64,000 nt of DNA from the NCBI RefSeq assembly GCF_900109645.1, contig NZ_FOBG01000002.1, positions 434,001 through 498,000 of the forward strand. Direction: 5' to 3'. The first letter of the stretch is position 1; every line of letters begins with the position of its first letter. Origin of the DNA: Duganella sp. CF402. GTDB lineage: Bacteria; Pseudomonadota; Gammaproteobacteria; Burkholderiales; Burkholderiaceae_D. A program made the position numbers and the translations under genes. Of the stretch, positions 16,097-24,760 are shown in pieces. The notes beneath the pieces are model-generated. The model was not told the DNA's origin. It did not search any database and saw only the letters and a program-made list of their open reading frames with translations.

Positions 16097-16408
16097 TTAA
16101 GCGTTGATCGATACCACTTGGATTTCGGTGTAGTTCTGACGGTGACCCTGACGCTTCTGATAGTGCTTACGACGACGCATCTTAAAGATCGTCACTTTTT
16201 CGTGACGGCCGTGGGAAACCACAGTTACCAGAACCTTGGCACCTTCAACCAGTGGAGCACCGAACTTGATGCTGTCGCCCGCGCCAACGGCGAGGACTTG
16301 GTCAATGGTGATTTCGGAACCAATGTCTGCCGGTATCTGTTCTACTTTGAGTTTTTCGCCTGCAGCAACTTTGTATTGTTTGCCGCCGGTTTTTATGACC
16401 GCGTACAT
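16097..16408 (-). CDS. rplU: 50S ribosomal protein L21
   Basis: A 103-residue L21. It begins MYAVIKTGGKQYKVAAGEKL and has the RRKHYQKRQGHRQNYTEI C-terminal RNA-binding segment. The start at 16408 is supported by GAGG seven bases upstream and by the universal MYAVI start; a longer form would add six unlikely residues. It is the first cistron of the rplU-rpmA-obgE unit, 37 bases upstream of rpmA. Confidence 0.98.
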   Translation of the reverse strand: MYAVIKTGGKQYKVAAGEKLKVEQIPADIGSEITIDQVLAVGAGDSIKFGAPLVEGAKVLVTVVSHGRHEKVTIFKMRRRKHYQKRQGHRQNYTEIQVVSINA

Positions 16409-16438
16409 GATTTGAAACCTCTTCAAATGTTAAGAAAA

Positions 16439-16458
16439 TTCCCCGTAAAAGAGGGGAA
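16439..16458 (-). promoter_or_regulatory. Leader hairpin of the rplU mRNA
   Basis: TTCCCC and GGGGAA pair in the 5' leader between promoter and start codon; read on the minus strand the stem is followed by TTTTCTT, which looks like a weak attenuator. Ribosomal protein leaders often carry such control elements, but the structure is small. Confidence 0.4.
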
Positions 16459-16464
16459 CCGCAG

Positions 16465-16492
16465 ATTATACACAGGATCAGATTTCGCGTCA
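16465..16492 (-). promoter_or_regulatory. Sigma-70 promoter of rplU
   Basis: On the minus strand TTGACG (16492-16487), a 16-base spacer, and a perfect TATAAT (16470-16465) precede rplU by 57 bases. Nothing else in this intergenic region matches as well. Confidence 0.8.
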
Positions 16493-16601
16493 AAAACTAT
16501 TCACAAATGGCGGATGGCGTGGTATGTCAAACAATTTTGCCGGCGCGGTTGACTGAATAGCGAGCCAAACTGCTTGCCTATCAGGCAATTACTGGCCGCC
16601 G

Positions 16602-16632
16602 ATGCCCCTCAGCGCGGGGCATGGCGTATAAT
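16602..16632 (+). promoter_or_regulatory. ispB upstream dyad and -10 box
   Basis: ATGCCCC and GGGGCAT form a dyad (16602-16622) directly before a TATAAT hexamer (16627-16632), 35 bases upstream of the ispB start. There is no recognisable -35 box; the dyad occupies its place, which suggests either an operator or an activator site. Confidence 0.45.
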
Positions 16633-16666
16633 CCCGGCACCAATAGTCTAACTGCACAGGTTCGTC

Positions 16667-17644
16667 TTGTCTGCCGCCACCCAAAACAACATCATCCAAA
16701 CCATTGCCGCCGACATGGACGCGGTCAATTCGGTGATCCGCCAACGCCTGCATTCCGAGGTGCCTCTCGTCAACCAGATCGCCGAGTACATCATCAGCGC
16801 GGGCGGCAAACGCATCCGCCCGGTGCTGGTGCTGCTGGTAGCGAACGCTTACTCCTACCAAGGCGCGGCGCACCATGAACTGGCTGCCGTGGTGGAATTC
16901 ATCCACACCGCCACCCTGCTGCACGACGACGTGGTCGACGAATCGTCGCTGCGCCGTGGCCGCGCCACTGCCAACGCGCTGTTCGGCAACGCGGCGTCGG
17001 TGCTGGTGGGCGACTTCCTGTATTCGCGCTCGTTCCAGATGATGGTTAGTCTGAACAATATGCGCGTGATGCAGATCCTGTCCGACGCCACCAATGTGAT
17101 CGCCGAAGGCGAAGTGCTGCAGCTGCTGAACATGCACGACCCGGACGTGACACAAGAGCGCTACCTGCAAGTGATCCGCTCCAAGACCGCCAAGTTGTTT
17201 GAAGCGGCGGCCGAACTGGGCGCGCTGGTGGCCGGCGCCAACGATACACAAATCGCCGCAGCCGGCGAATACGGCCGCTCGCTGGGCACCGCCTTCCAGC
17301 TGATCGACGATGTATTGGATTACGCCGGCGACGCCAATGAAATCGGCAAGAACGTCGGCGACGACCTGCGCGAAGGCAAGCCGACCCTGCCGCTGATCTA
17401 CCTGATGGAAAATGGCACGCCGGAGCAGCGCGAGCTGGTACGGTCGTGCATCGAGAATGGCGACGAGCAGCACTTCGACACCATCCTGGCCGCCATCACC
17501 ACCAGCGGCGCGTTGGACTACACGCGCGAACAGGCAGTGATTGCCGCCAATCGCGCGTCCGAAGCGATTGCCGACCTGCCGGACAGCGTCTACAAAGAAT
17601 CCCTGCTGCAACTGGCGCACTTCTCAGTGCACCGCAACCACTAA
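16667..17644 (+). CDS. ispB: Polyprenyl diphosphate synthase (octaprenyl-PP synthase type)
   Basis: A 325-residue trans-isoprenyl diphosphate synthase. The two aspartate-rich magnesium sites are LLHDDVVDE (about residue 85) and LIDDVLDYAG (about residue 210), with GGKRIRP near the start and the KT in RSKTAKLFEAA. It makes the side chain of ubiquinone. The start is TTG at 16667, with AGG six bases upstream and a conserved N-terminal sequence after it; an ATG 16 codons later would cut the first helix. It is divergent from rplU-rpmA-obgE, an arrangement shared with E. coli. Confidence 0.92.
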   Translation: MSAATQNNIIQTIAADMDAVNSVIRQRLHSEVPLVNQIAEYIISAGGKRIRPVLVLLVANAYSYQGAAHHELAAVVEFIHTATLLHDDVVDESSLRRGRATANALFGNAASVLVGDFLYSRSFQMMVSLNNMRVMQILSDATNVIAEGEVLQLLNMHDPDVTQERYLQVIRSKTAKLFEAAAELGALVAGANDTQIAAAGEYGRSLGTAFQLIDDVLDYAGDANEIGKNVGDDLREGKPTLPLIYLMENGTPEQRELVRSCIENGDEQHFDTILAAITTSGALDYTREQAVIAANRASEAIADLPDSVYKESLLQLAHFSVHRNH

Positions 17645-17645
17645 A

Positions 17646-17709
17646 AAATTCGGGGTCAGAGCCGACAATCGGACACGCGTGTCCGATTGTCGGCTCTGAC
17701 CCCGAATTT
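17646..17709. repeat. Perfect 64-base palindrome with GGGGTCAG ends
   Basis: A perfect inverted repeat whose outer arm is AAATTCGGGGTCAG and whose centre is ACGCGT. It fills exactly the space between the stop codons of ispB and the convergent 2OG-oxygenase-like gene, and its right end contributes that gene's stop. A relative with the same ends and different core lies at 60744-60841. It could terminate transcription in both directions. Confidence 0.85.
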
Positions 17710-18403
17710 ACTTGCAGCGGATGAAGGCGTTGATGGTGAGGCGACCTTCCGCTGGATCTTCCGCCAGCAGTTCCGGCGCGTCGATCTGGCCGGTGTGGAA
17801 GATGGTCGCGTCGTAGAAAATGGCGCGATTCCATTTCGCTGGCGCCGTTCCCAATTTTTCAAAATAGCGCTCGTCGCCGTCGTAATACTGCGGCGGCGCA
17901 CCCAGCACGCTGCTGAAGGCGTCGTTGTCCATGTGACGCGCCTGATGCAGCAGGTGGTCGATCTCCAGCGGATGCCGGCGCGGACGATAAAAACTCGTCC
18001 CGCCCATGCGCTCATTCCCGAACAAATACAGCACCGACGCCACCGCGCCCTCGCCCGGCGCACACCCGCGCGCGTCGCGATGGCAGATGCGCTGCTGCGG
18101 CAGCAGCTGTTCCGGCTTCAAGGTGACGATGGACATGCGGGTGTTGAGTCCCAGCGCCTGCACGGCGCCAAACGCCGGTGCGATGTGCGCGTCGAAGAAT
18201 GCCGCCATCGCCTGATCAAATTCAGCCCACATCGGCTGTTCGATGCCCGGATAGCAGTTCACCGGCGCGGCGCGAAACGCCTCGCGCTGCGCCACCGCGC
18301 GCGCCACCATTGCGTGCGGATCGGCCAGGAAGTCGTCCACCACCAGACAGTAACGGCCCTCTTCGATGAGCGCCGCCTGCACCACCGGACTCGGACTCAA
18401 CAT
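17708..18403 (-). CDS. 2OG-Fe(II) oxygenase-like protein (DUF6445-like)
   Basis: A 231-residue cytoplasmic protein with the look of the small 2-oxoglutarate/iron(II) dioxygenase-like family of Caulobacter and Xanthomonas (DUF6445). The likely iron ligands are the H and D of CHRDARG and a distal histidine in FHTGQID; GGTSFYRP sits between them. Family members often sit near TonB receptors, as here, and the substrate is unknown. The start at 18403 follows arsC by two bases, implying one transcript arsC to this gene. Earlier in-frame codons would overlap arsC. Confidence 0.7.
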   Translation of the reverse strand: MLSPSPVVQAALIEEGRYCLVVDDFLADPHAMVARAVAQREAFRAAPVNCYPGIEQPMWAEFDQAMAAFFDAHIAPAFGAVQALGLNTRMSIVTLKPEQLLPQQRICHRDARGCAPGEGAVASVLYLFGNERMGGTSFYRPRRHPLEIDHLLHQARHMDNDAFSSVLGAPPQYYDGDERYFEKLGTAPAKWNRAIFYDATIFHTGQIDAPELLAEDPAEGRLTINAFIRCK

Positions 18404-18405
18404 GA

Positions 18406-18753
18406 TTACAGGATTTCCTGTACCAGCTCGGACGGACGGCACAGACGCACGCCTTTCGCCGTCACCACCAGTGGACGCTCGATCAGGATAGGGTTCGCCA
18501 TCATCGCATCCAGCAGCACCTCATCCGACAACGACTCATCGGCCAGGCCCAACTCCACATACAGGTCGCCCTTGGTGCGCATGGCCTGGCGCACGGTCAG
18601 GCCGGCCTTGGCGATCAGCTCTTGCAGCTTCGCGCGCGACGGCGGCGTTTTGACGTATTCGATGATCTCCGGCTCAACGCCGGTAGCACGAATGGCTTCC
18701 AGCGTCTTACGCGACGTACCGCAGACCGGATTATGGTAAATGGTGACGCTCAT
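18406..18753 (-). CDS. arsC: Arsenate reductase, glutaredoxin-dependent
   Basis: A 115-residue thioredoxin-fold reductase. The catalytic loop is HNPVCGTSRKTL with the nucleophilic cysteine at residue 11, and the second arsenate-binding arginine sits in IERPLVV (about residue 93). It reduces arsenate to arsenite with glutathione and glutaredoxin. No arsenite efflux pump (arsB/acr3) or arsR is next to it; this family also contains members of uncertain substrate (YffB/Spx-like), although the intact HNPxCGTS loop favours ArsC. Confidence 0.88.
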   Translation of the reverse strand: MSVTIYHNPVCGTSRKTLEAIRATGVEPEIIEYVKTPPSRAKLQELIAKAGLTVRQAMRTKGDLYVELGLADESLSDEVLLDAMMANPILIERPLVVTAKGVRLCRPSELVQEIL

Positions 18754-18794
18754 AATGCTGCCCCTGCAAAGAATTCCAAAGGCAGCATTATGGC

Positions 18795-21116
18795 TTAAAA
18801 CTTGGTCGCGAGGCTCACACCAATGCTGCGCGGCGCCAGACGATAACCCTGCACGATGGACGCCACCTGCGGATGCTGGATGATGGTGTCGGTATCGAAC
18901 GCATTCTTCACGAACACCGAGAACGCATACGCGCCAAACGTCATGCCCGCGCTGAAATCGGTGGTGTGATACGCCGGACGATCATGGTCGGTCTGCTCCG
19001 GATCCAGCGAACCTTTGCTGGCGCCGACCCACTGCATGCCAGCGGACACAAACGCCGGACGCTCCCACGCCGAGAAGTTGTAGGTCGCATTCACCGCCGC
19101 GTTATATTTCGGCACGCCCTGAATCTGCGCACCAGCCACCGCGCCCACCACGCCATTCTCGATGCCGGCGTCGTTGGACAACTCCGCCTTCACATAACCA
19201 CCCGACGCGCTCAGGGTCAGGCCCGGCAGCGGCTTGGCCTTGATATCGAACTCGAAGCCCTTGGTAGTGGCATCGCCCGCGTTGGCGTTGTAGGTGTAGG
19301 CGCAAGTCGGCAGGTACACGCCCTGCTGGATGTTCTTCCACTTCACATAGAACACGTCCGCATTGATGGTCAGGCGGTTGTTGAGGAAGCGCGACTTGCT
19401 GCCCAGCTCATAGCTCCACAGACTGTCCGGCGAATACGATGGCGGACCTTTCTCGATGCCGTTCGCCTCAAGATCAGGACCGCAAGTGGTCGGCGGCACG
19501 TAGATGTTGGCGCCGCCGAGGCGGAAGCCTTTGGCCACGCTGGTGTAGACGGTGTTGGTCGGATTCACTTCCCATGTCAGCGCGTACTTCGGCGTGAAGG
19601 CACTGGACGAGGTTTCGGCGCTGCTGTTATTGCCCGCGCCGGCCAGGTAGTTGCCGTTGCGCTGCTCCAGCGTGGTATTCGCCTTCAGGTAGCGCGCGCC
19701 GACGGTGGCGTGCACGGTCGGCGAGAAGTAGTAATTCAACTCGCCGAAAATCGACGCCTGCTTTTCGCGATAGTGGAAGGCGCCCGCAAACGAGTTATCG
19801 TTCGGGAACTGGCCGGGCCGCGCATCCGGCAACAGGTCCGGGTCGGCGATGTCGAAGCCGAACTGCTTGAAGGTGTCGGTCACGCCGAAGATAGGATCGT
19901 TCTCGATCACGTTGGTGTGCTGGCGCGAGAAGTAGGTGCCGGCCAGCCAGGTCCACGGCGACACCTTCTCGTCATACGGATGCGAAGCGAGACGGAATTC
20001 CTGCGACACCTGCCGCACCTGGTTGTTCAGGTACACCGCCGACGGCAGGCCCGCAATCGCCTCGATCAATTCCGGCGGCGCCTTGCCGCCATCCTCGGTC
20101 GAAGTGAGGAAGGTCGACAGCGAATAGCTGTTGTACGCCGAGCCGTTTTGCGTGCGGTCGAACTTGCGCTGGAAGTAGCTGGTAGCCGAAGTCAAATCAA
20201 ACGGCCCCAGGTCCCAGTTGACGGTCACGCTTGGCGCCAGCAGCTTGTCGATCGATGGTTCACGCACCTGCTTCTGCGCCTGGTACAGCGGCAGTTCAAT
20301 ATTAAACGCCGCGATATCCTTGGCGTCGATGCGCTGATAGTAGACCGACGGCGTAATCGTCAGGTCGCGCGTCGGCTTCCATTTCAGCGACGCGCGGAAT
20401 TCCTGGTCGTCGATCTTGTTGATGTTGTTGGCGATGACCTTGCCGTCGCCATCCACCTGGTTGATAAAGCCGCCCGTATGCTGCGCCTGCACACCGATGC
20501 GCAACGCCAGCTCGTTCGGAATCAGCGGAAAATTGGCCACCACATTGGCCGCGTAATTGGCGCTGCCGCCCTTGGTGTTGGAGCCCTCGGTGTAGGTGGT
20601 GAATTCGCGCTCTTTCAAATCCGGCTCGTTCGGCACGAACTTGATGGTGCCGCCCATCGAGCTGGCGCCGTACAGCGTGGCCTGCGGACCGCGCAGCACT
20701 TCAACACGGTCGATATCGAAAAAGCGCGGCTCGATATTCCCCATCGTGTAGACGTTGCCTACCGTGACCGGCGTGTCGCCAAGGTAGATCCCCACCGTGG
20801 CCGCGCCGGCCGTCGAGCTGATGCCGCGAATCTCGACGTTGGAGGTGCCCGGCCCCGCGCCGCCATTGCCGCTGGCAGCGGTGAAGGAGATATTCGGCAC
20901 CACCCGCGTCAGGTCGGTGATGTCGCGCACATGCTCCGCTTGCAGCTGGGAGCCTGTCACGGCGCTGATACTCATCGCCACCTTAGCCGGATCTTCCTTG
21001 CGCTTCTGCGCAGTCACCTTCACGACTTCGATTTCGTCAGATTGCTGCTGCGCCCACGATGGGGCGCTGAATGCTGCCAGGACTGCGGTTGCGATGAGTT
21101 TGCGTCGAATATCCAT
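18795..21116 (-). CDS. TonB-dependent outer membrane receptor
   Basis: A 773-residue receptor. Signal peptide MDIRRKLIATAVLAAFSAPSWA; a TonB-box-like IEVVKVTAQKR follows; the plug domain has ISAVTGSQLQ, VEVLRGPQATLYG and GTIKFVPNEP; a 22-strand-type barrel ends in SIGVSLATKF, with the terminal phenylalanine needed for barrel assembly. It imports a siderophore, carbohydrate or another large nutrient. The ligand is unclear; its nearest neighbours (ArsC side downstream, tartrate regulator upstream) do not share its direction in a way that reveals the substrate. Confidence 0.9.
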   Translation of the reverse strand: MDIRRKLIATAVLAAFSAPSWAQQQSDEIEVVKVTAQKRKEDPAKVAMSISAVTGSQLQAEHVRDITDLTRVVPNISFTAASGNGGAGPGTSNVEIRGISSTAGAATVGIYLGDTPVTVGNVYTMGNIEPRFFDIDRVEVLRGPQATLYGASSMGGTIKFVPNEPDLKEREFTTYTEGSNTKGGSANYAANVVANFPLIPNELALRIGVQAQHTGGFINQVDGDGKVIANNINKIDDQEFRASLKWKPTRDLTITPSVYYQRIDAKDIAAFNIELPLYQAQKQVREPSIDKLLAPSVTVNWDLGPFDLTSATSYFQRKFDRTQNGSAYNSYSLSTFLTSTEDGGKAPPELIEAIAGLPSAVYLNNQVRQVSQEFRLASHPYDEKVSPWTWLAGTYFSRQHTNVIENDPIFGVTDTFKQFGFDIADPDLLPDARPGQFPNDNSFAGAFHYREKQASIFGELNYYFSPTVHATVGARYLKANTTLEQRNGNYLAGAGNNSSAETSSSAFTPKYALTWEVNPTNTVYTSVAKGFRLGGANIYVPPTTCGPDLEANGIEKGPPSYSPDSLWSYELGSKSRFLNNRLTINADVFYVKWKNIQQGVYLPTCAYTYNANAGDATTKGFEFDIKAKPLPGLTLSASGGYVKAELSNDAGIENGVVGAVAGAQIQGVPKYNAAVNATYNFSAWERPAFVSAGMQWVGASKGSLDPEQTDHDRPAYHTTDFSAGMTFGAYAFSVFVKNAFDTDTIIQHPQVASIVQGYRLAPRSIGVSLATKF

Positions 21117-21137
21117 ATGCGGTCTTCTCCTTGGCGC

Positions 21138-21168
21138 CCCAAAATGATGCGTTTTTGATCATTTCGGG
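21138..21168 (-). promoter_or_regulatory. Dyad upstream of the TonB receptor gene
   Basis: CCCAAAATGAT and ATCATTTCGGG are inverted repeats (11 bases, one mismatch, 9-base spacer) located 22-52 bases before the start codon of the receptor. It could be an operator or a leader hairpin. Confidence 0.4.
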
Positions 21169-21224
21169 TTAGTTGCTTATATTAACCATATTAATGTTTT
21201 AATAAAGCAAAAACTCTGCCAAGC

Positions 21225-22139
21225 CTACTTAAATCGCTTGAAACTGTGGGATAAAAACTCCACAAACGTACGGATACGCGCGGAAAGCTGGTGCCGCTGC
21301 GGGTACACGGCGTAAATGTCGGCATCGGGCGTTTTGAACGACGGCAGCACCTGCACCAGTCGTCCGCTTTGCAGATAACGCTCGATGTCCCACTCGGCGC
21401 GCATCAGGATGCCGTGGCCATCGAGCGCCCAGTTGACGGCGATCTCGCCATCATTGGTGGTCAGGTTGCCGCGCACGCGCACCGCATCGCCGCCCCGTCC
21501 CGCCTCGCGTCCCGTGAACAGCCGCCACACGCCGTAGGCTTCATCGCCCTGCCGGATGCAGATGCAGTTGTGCCGCGCCAGATCGGCTGGCGATTTGGGC
21601 TCGCCGTGCTTCTCCAGGTATTTCGGCGAAGCGCACAGCAAGCGCCGGTTGGCCGCCAGCCGCCTGGCGATCACGCGGGTATCGGCCGGCGCGCCGAAGC
21701 GGATGCAGACGTCGAACTGGTCGTCTGCCAGCGGGGGCGGATCGACCGACAGCTGCAGTTGCACATCCACTTCCGGATACTTCAACACGTACTGCGAAAT
21801 CGCCGGTGCAATGTGCAGGCGGCCGAAGCCCAGCGTGGCATTCACCCGCAACTGGCCTTTCGGCACGGCCTTGGAATTGGTCAGCAGCTGATCGAGATCG
21901 GCGATCTCGCCGAGAATGCGGCGCGCATGTTCGAGCAGCACCTCGCCCTCCGGCGTCAGGCTCATACGGCGCGTGGTGCGGTTCACCAGCGCCACGCCGA
22001 CGCGCGATTCAATAAACGCCAGCCGCTTGCTGACTGCCGAGGTGGTGATGCCCAACTCGCGCGCCGCGCCGCTCAAACTGCCCGCCGTAGACAGCGCCAC
22101 GATAAAACTCAGCTCGGCCGGTTGAAAACCTGTACTCAT
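21225..22139 (-). CDS. ttuA: LysR-family regulator of the tartrate cluster
   Basis: A 304-residue LysR regulator: helix-turn-helix at residues 15-60 (LSGAARELGITTSAVSKRLAFIESRVG, then RTTRRMSLTPEG), and a co-inducer domain afterwards. It is divergent from a gene set in the order dehydrogenase, transporter, glycerate kinase, pyruvate kinase, which mirrors the Agrobacterium vitis ttu cluster, where ttuA is the LysR activator. The regulatory role is inferred from that order. The ATG at 22139 is preferred over the preceding TTG. Confidence 0.8.
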   Translation of the reverse strand: MSTGFQPAELSFIVALSTAGSLSGAARELGITTSAVSKRLAFIESRVGVALVNRTTRRMSLTPEGEVLLEHARRILGEIADLDQLLTNSKAVPKGQLRVNATLGFGRLHIAPAISQYVLKYPEVDVQLQLSVDPPPLADDQFDVCIRFGAPADTRVIARRLAANRRLLCASPKYLEKHGEPKSPADLARHNCICIRQGDEAYGVWRLFTGREAGRGGDAVRVRGNLTTNDGEIAVNWALDGHGILMRAEWDIERYLQSGRLVQVLPSFKTPDADIYAVYPQRHQLSARIRTFVEFLSHSFKRFK

Positions 22140-22239
22140 CAATTGTGGAGTTCAAGGTTAATAATGGATTGAGTTTAGCCACCTAACGCGCGGCTGTCCA
22201 TTCCGTAAAGTGACTCCATCAACTTTTGAGGAGACACAG

Positions 22240-23328
22240 ATGAAGACCTACCACATCGCAACCATTCCAGGCGACGGCATCGGCAAGGAAGTCGTCCCGG
22301 CCGGCCAGCAGGTGCTGGCCGCGCTGGCCGCCGCCAGCAGCAGCTTCCAGTTCATGTTTGAAAATTTCGACTGGGGCGGCGACTACTACCGCAAGCACGG
22401 CGAGATGATGCCGCAGGACGGCCTCGATGCGCTGCGCAACAAAGACGCCATCCTGTTCGGTTCCGCTGGCGATCCGGATATCCCGGACCACATTACGCTG
22501 TGGGGTCTGCGCCTGAAAATCTGCCAGGGCTTCGACCAATACGCCAACGTGCGCCCGACCCGCATCCTGCCCGGCATCGACGCACCGCTGAAACGCTGCA
22601 AGCCGGAAGACCTGAACTGGGTCATCGTGCGTGAGAACTCGGAAGGCGAATATTCCGGCGTCGGCGGCCGCGTGCATCAAGGCCACCCGATTGAAGCTGC
22701 CACCGATGTGTCGATGATGACCCGTGTCGGCGTCGAGCGCATCTTGCGCTTCGCTTTCAAGCTGGCGCAATCGCGTCCACGCAAGCTGCTGACCGTCATC
22801 ACCAAGTCCAACGCGCAGCGCCACGCAATGGTGATGTGGGATGAAATCGCACTGGAAGTGTCGCGCGATTTCCCGGACGTGAAATGGGACAAGGAACTGG
22901 TGGACGCCGCCACCGCGCGCATGGTCAACAAACCGGCCACGCTCGACACCATCGTCGCCACCAACCTGCACGCCGACATCCTGAGCGACCTCGCCGCCGC
23001 GCTGGCGGGCAGCCTTGGCATCGCCCCGACCGGCAATATCGATCCGGAGCGCCGCTACCCGTCGATGTTTGAACCGATCCACGGCTCGGCCTTCGACATC
23101 ATGGGCAAGGGCCTGGCCAATCCGGTCGGCACCTTCTGGTCCGTGGTCATGCTGCTGGAGCACCTGGGCGAACACGAAGCAGCACAACGCGTGATGCAGG
23201 CGATTGAAAGCGTAACCGCCACGCCATCACTGCACACCGGCGATCTCGGTGGCAAAGCCACCACGGTGGAAGTAAGCAACGCCGTTTGCGCCTACCTTGC
23301 CGCCGGCAAGGATCGCAAGGCCGCCTGA
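22240..23328 (+). CDS. ttuC: Tartrate dehydrogenase (isopropylmalate dehydrogenase family)
   Basis: A 362-residue NAD-dependent beta-decarboxylating dehydrogenase. Visible family features: IATIPGDGIGKEV at the start, RENSEGEYSGVGGR (substrate-binding region), LTVITKSNAQRHAMV with the lysine used in catalysis, VDAATARMV, and the metal/NAD part ATNLHADILSDLAAAL and FEPIHGSAFDIMGKG. The protein could use tartrate or D-malate; the downstream glycerate kinase and pyruvate kinase favour tartrate. GAGGAGA precedes the start. First gene of the tartrate operon. Confidence 0.88.
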   Translation: MKTYHIATIPGDGIGKEVVPAGQQVLAALAAASSSFQFMFENFDWGGDYYRKHGEMMPQDGLDALRNKDAILFGSAGDPDIPDHITLWGLRLKICQGFDQYANVRPTRILPGIDAPLKRCKPEDLNWVIVRENSEGEYSGVGGRVHQGHPIEAATDVSMMTRVGVERILRFAFKLAQSRPRKLLTVITKSNAQRHAMVMWDEIALEVSRDFPDVKWDKELVDAATARMVNKPATLDTIVATNLHADILSDLAAALAGSLGIAPTGNIDPERRYPSMFEPIHGSAFDIMGKGLANPVGTFWSVVMLLEHLGEHEAAQRVMQAIESVTATPSLHTGDLGGKATTVEVSNAVCAYLAAGKDRKAA

Positions 23329-23398
23329 TCACCCCACCGCCTCCACCGGCCGCGAAGAGCTCGGGGAGGCCTGCCTTGGCCACAATAAAGGAGACATC

Positions 23399-24760
23399 AT
23401 GTACCAGCGTTTTTTTAGCAAGCTATACGTGCAGGTGCTGGTCGGCGTCATCGCCGGCGGCCTGCTCGGCTACTTTTACCCCAAGCTCGGCGCGGACCTC
23501 AAGCCGCTGGGCGATGCCTTTATCCGCCTGATCAAGATGGTATTCGCGCCAGTCATCTTCGCGATGGTGGTGCTGGGTATCGCCAAGATGGAAAGCATGA
23601 AGGAACTGGGCCGCGTCGGCGTGCGTGCGCTGCTCTATTTTGAAATCATGTCCACCTTCGCACTGGCGCTCGGCCTGATTGTGGTGAACATCTTCCAGCC
23701 CGGCGCCGGCATGAATGTGGACGTGCACACGCTCGATACGCACAGCATCGCCAGCTACACGGCTGCCGCTTCCAAGTCCGGCGGCTTTATCGACTTCCTG
23801 TTGAATATGATTCCGTCCAGCGTAGTGGATGCGCTGTCCAGGAACGACATCCTGCAGATCCTGGTATTTGCCACTTTGTTCGGCGTGGCCCTGTCGCACA
23901 TGGGCCGCCGCGCCAAGCCGGTGGTGGATTTCCTGGAAGCGTTCAGCAACGGCATGTTCGTGGTGGTCGGCATGGTCATGCGTGTGGCGCCGGTCGCGGC
24001 ATTCGGCGCGATCGCTTTCACCGTCGGCAAATACGGTCTCGGTTCGCTGCTGTCGCTCGGTCAGCTGATGGGCTGCATGTACCTGACTTGCGTCGGCTTT
24101 GTGTTCGTCGTGCTGGGCGTGGTGGCGCGGGTCTCCGGCTTCAGCTTGTGGAAGTTCCTGCGCTATATCAAGGACGAGATTTTCACTGTGCTGGGTACCA
24201 GTTCGTCCGAATCGGTGGTGCCGCAGATGATGCGCAAGCTGGAACATGTAGGCGTGTCCAAACCGGTGGTGGGCCTGGTCATTCCAGCGGGCGTGACCTT
24301 CAATCCGGATGGGCAGTGCATCTACTACACAATGGCCGCCATCTTCATCGCACAGGCCACCAACACGCCGCTGACCATGATGGACCAGTTCGTGGTGCTG
24401 GGCGTGCTGATGGTGACGTCGAAAGGCTCGGCCGGCGTCACTGGCTCGGGGTTTATCACGCTGGCGGCGACGCTGGCGTCAATGGGCAAGATTCCAGTGG
24501 CGGGGATGGTGCTGCTGCTGGGCGTGGACCGCTTCATGTCCGAGGCGCGGGCGATCACCAACACCATCGGCAATGCGGTCGCCACGATGGCGATCGCCAA
24601 GTGGGTCGGCGCGATCGATGAGGAGCGCATGCGCCGCGTGCTGAACGGCGAATCGTCGGCAGAGGAACTGCGCACGCTGTATGAAGTGGACGACGCGCCG
24701 GAGCGTCCTGTAGCAGCCCCGGTCCCTGCCGAGCTTACCGCCATCAAGGCATCGGCATGA
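23399..24760 (+). CDS. Dicarboxylate/cation symporter, DctA family
   Basis: A 453-residue transporter of the dicarboxylate/amino acid:cation symporter family. It opens with a short amphipathic segment and helix (LYVQVLVGVIAGGLLGYFYP), and carries the family motifs: the serine-rich GTSSSESVVPQMM, the GVTFNPDGQCIYYTMAAIF helix and SKGSAGVTGSGF. DctA-type proteins import C4-dicarboxylates with sodium or protons. Placed between tartrate dehydrogenase and glycerate kinase, it probably imports tartrate. In A. vitis this slot is taken by the unrelated TtuB permease. AAAGGAG supports the start at 23399. Confidence 0.88.
   Translation: MYQRFFSKLYVQVLVGVIAGGLLGYFYPKLGADLKPLGDAFIRLIKMVFAPVIFAMVVLGIAKMESMKELGRVGVRALLYFEIMSTFALALGLIVVNIFQPGAGMNVDVHTLDTHSIASYTAAASKSGGFIDFLLNMIPSSVVDALSRNDILQILVFATLFGVALSHMGRRAKPVVDFLEAFSNGMFVVVGMVMRVAPVAAFGAIAFTVGKYGLGSLLSLGQLMGCMYLTCVGFVFVVLGVVARVSGFSLWKFLRYIKDEIFTVLGTSSSESVVPQMMRKLEHVGVSKPVVGLVIPAGVTFNPDGQCIYYTMAAIFIAQATNTPLTMMDQFVVLGVLMVTSKGSAGVTGSGFITLAATLASMGKIPVAGMVLLLGVDRFMSEARAITNTIGNAVATMAIAKWVGAIDEERMRRVLNGESSAEELRTLYEVDDAPERPVAAPVPAELTAIKASA

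Noticed and set aside
18873..21158. 761-codon plus-strand open frame over the TonB receptor gene
   Set aside because: It is the antisense shadow of the receptor, rich in R, H and V from high-GC codons, with no family features.
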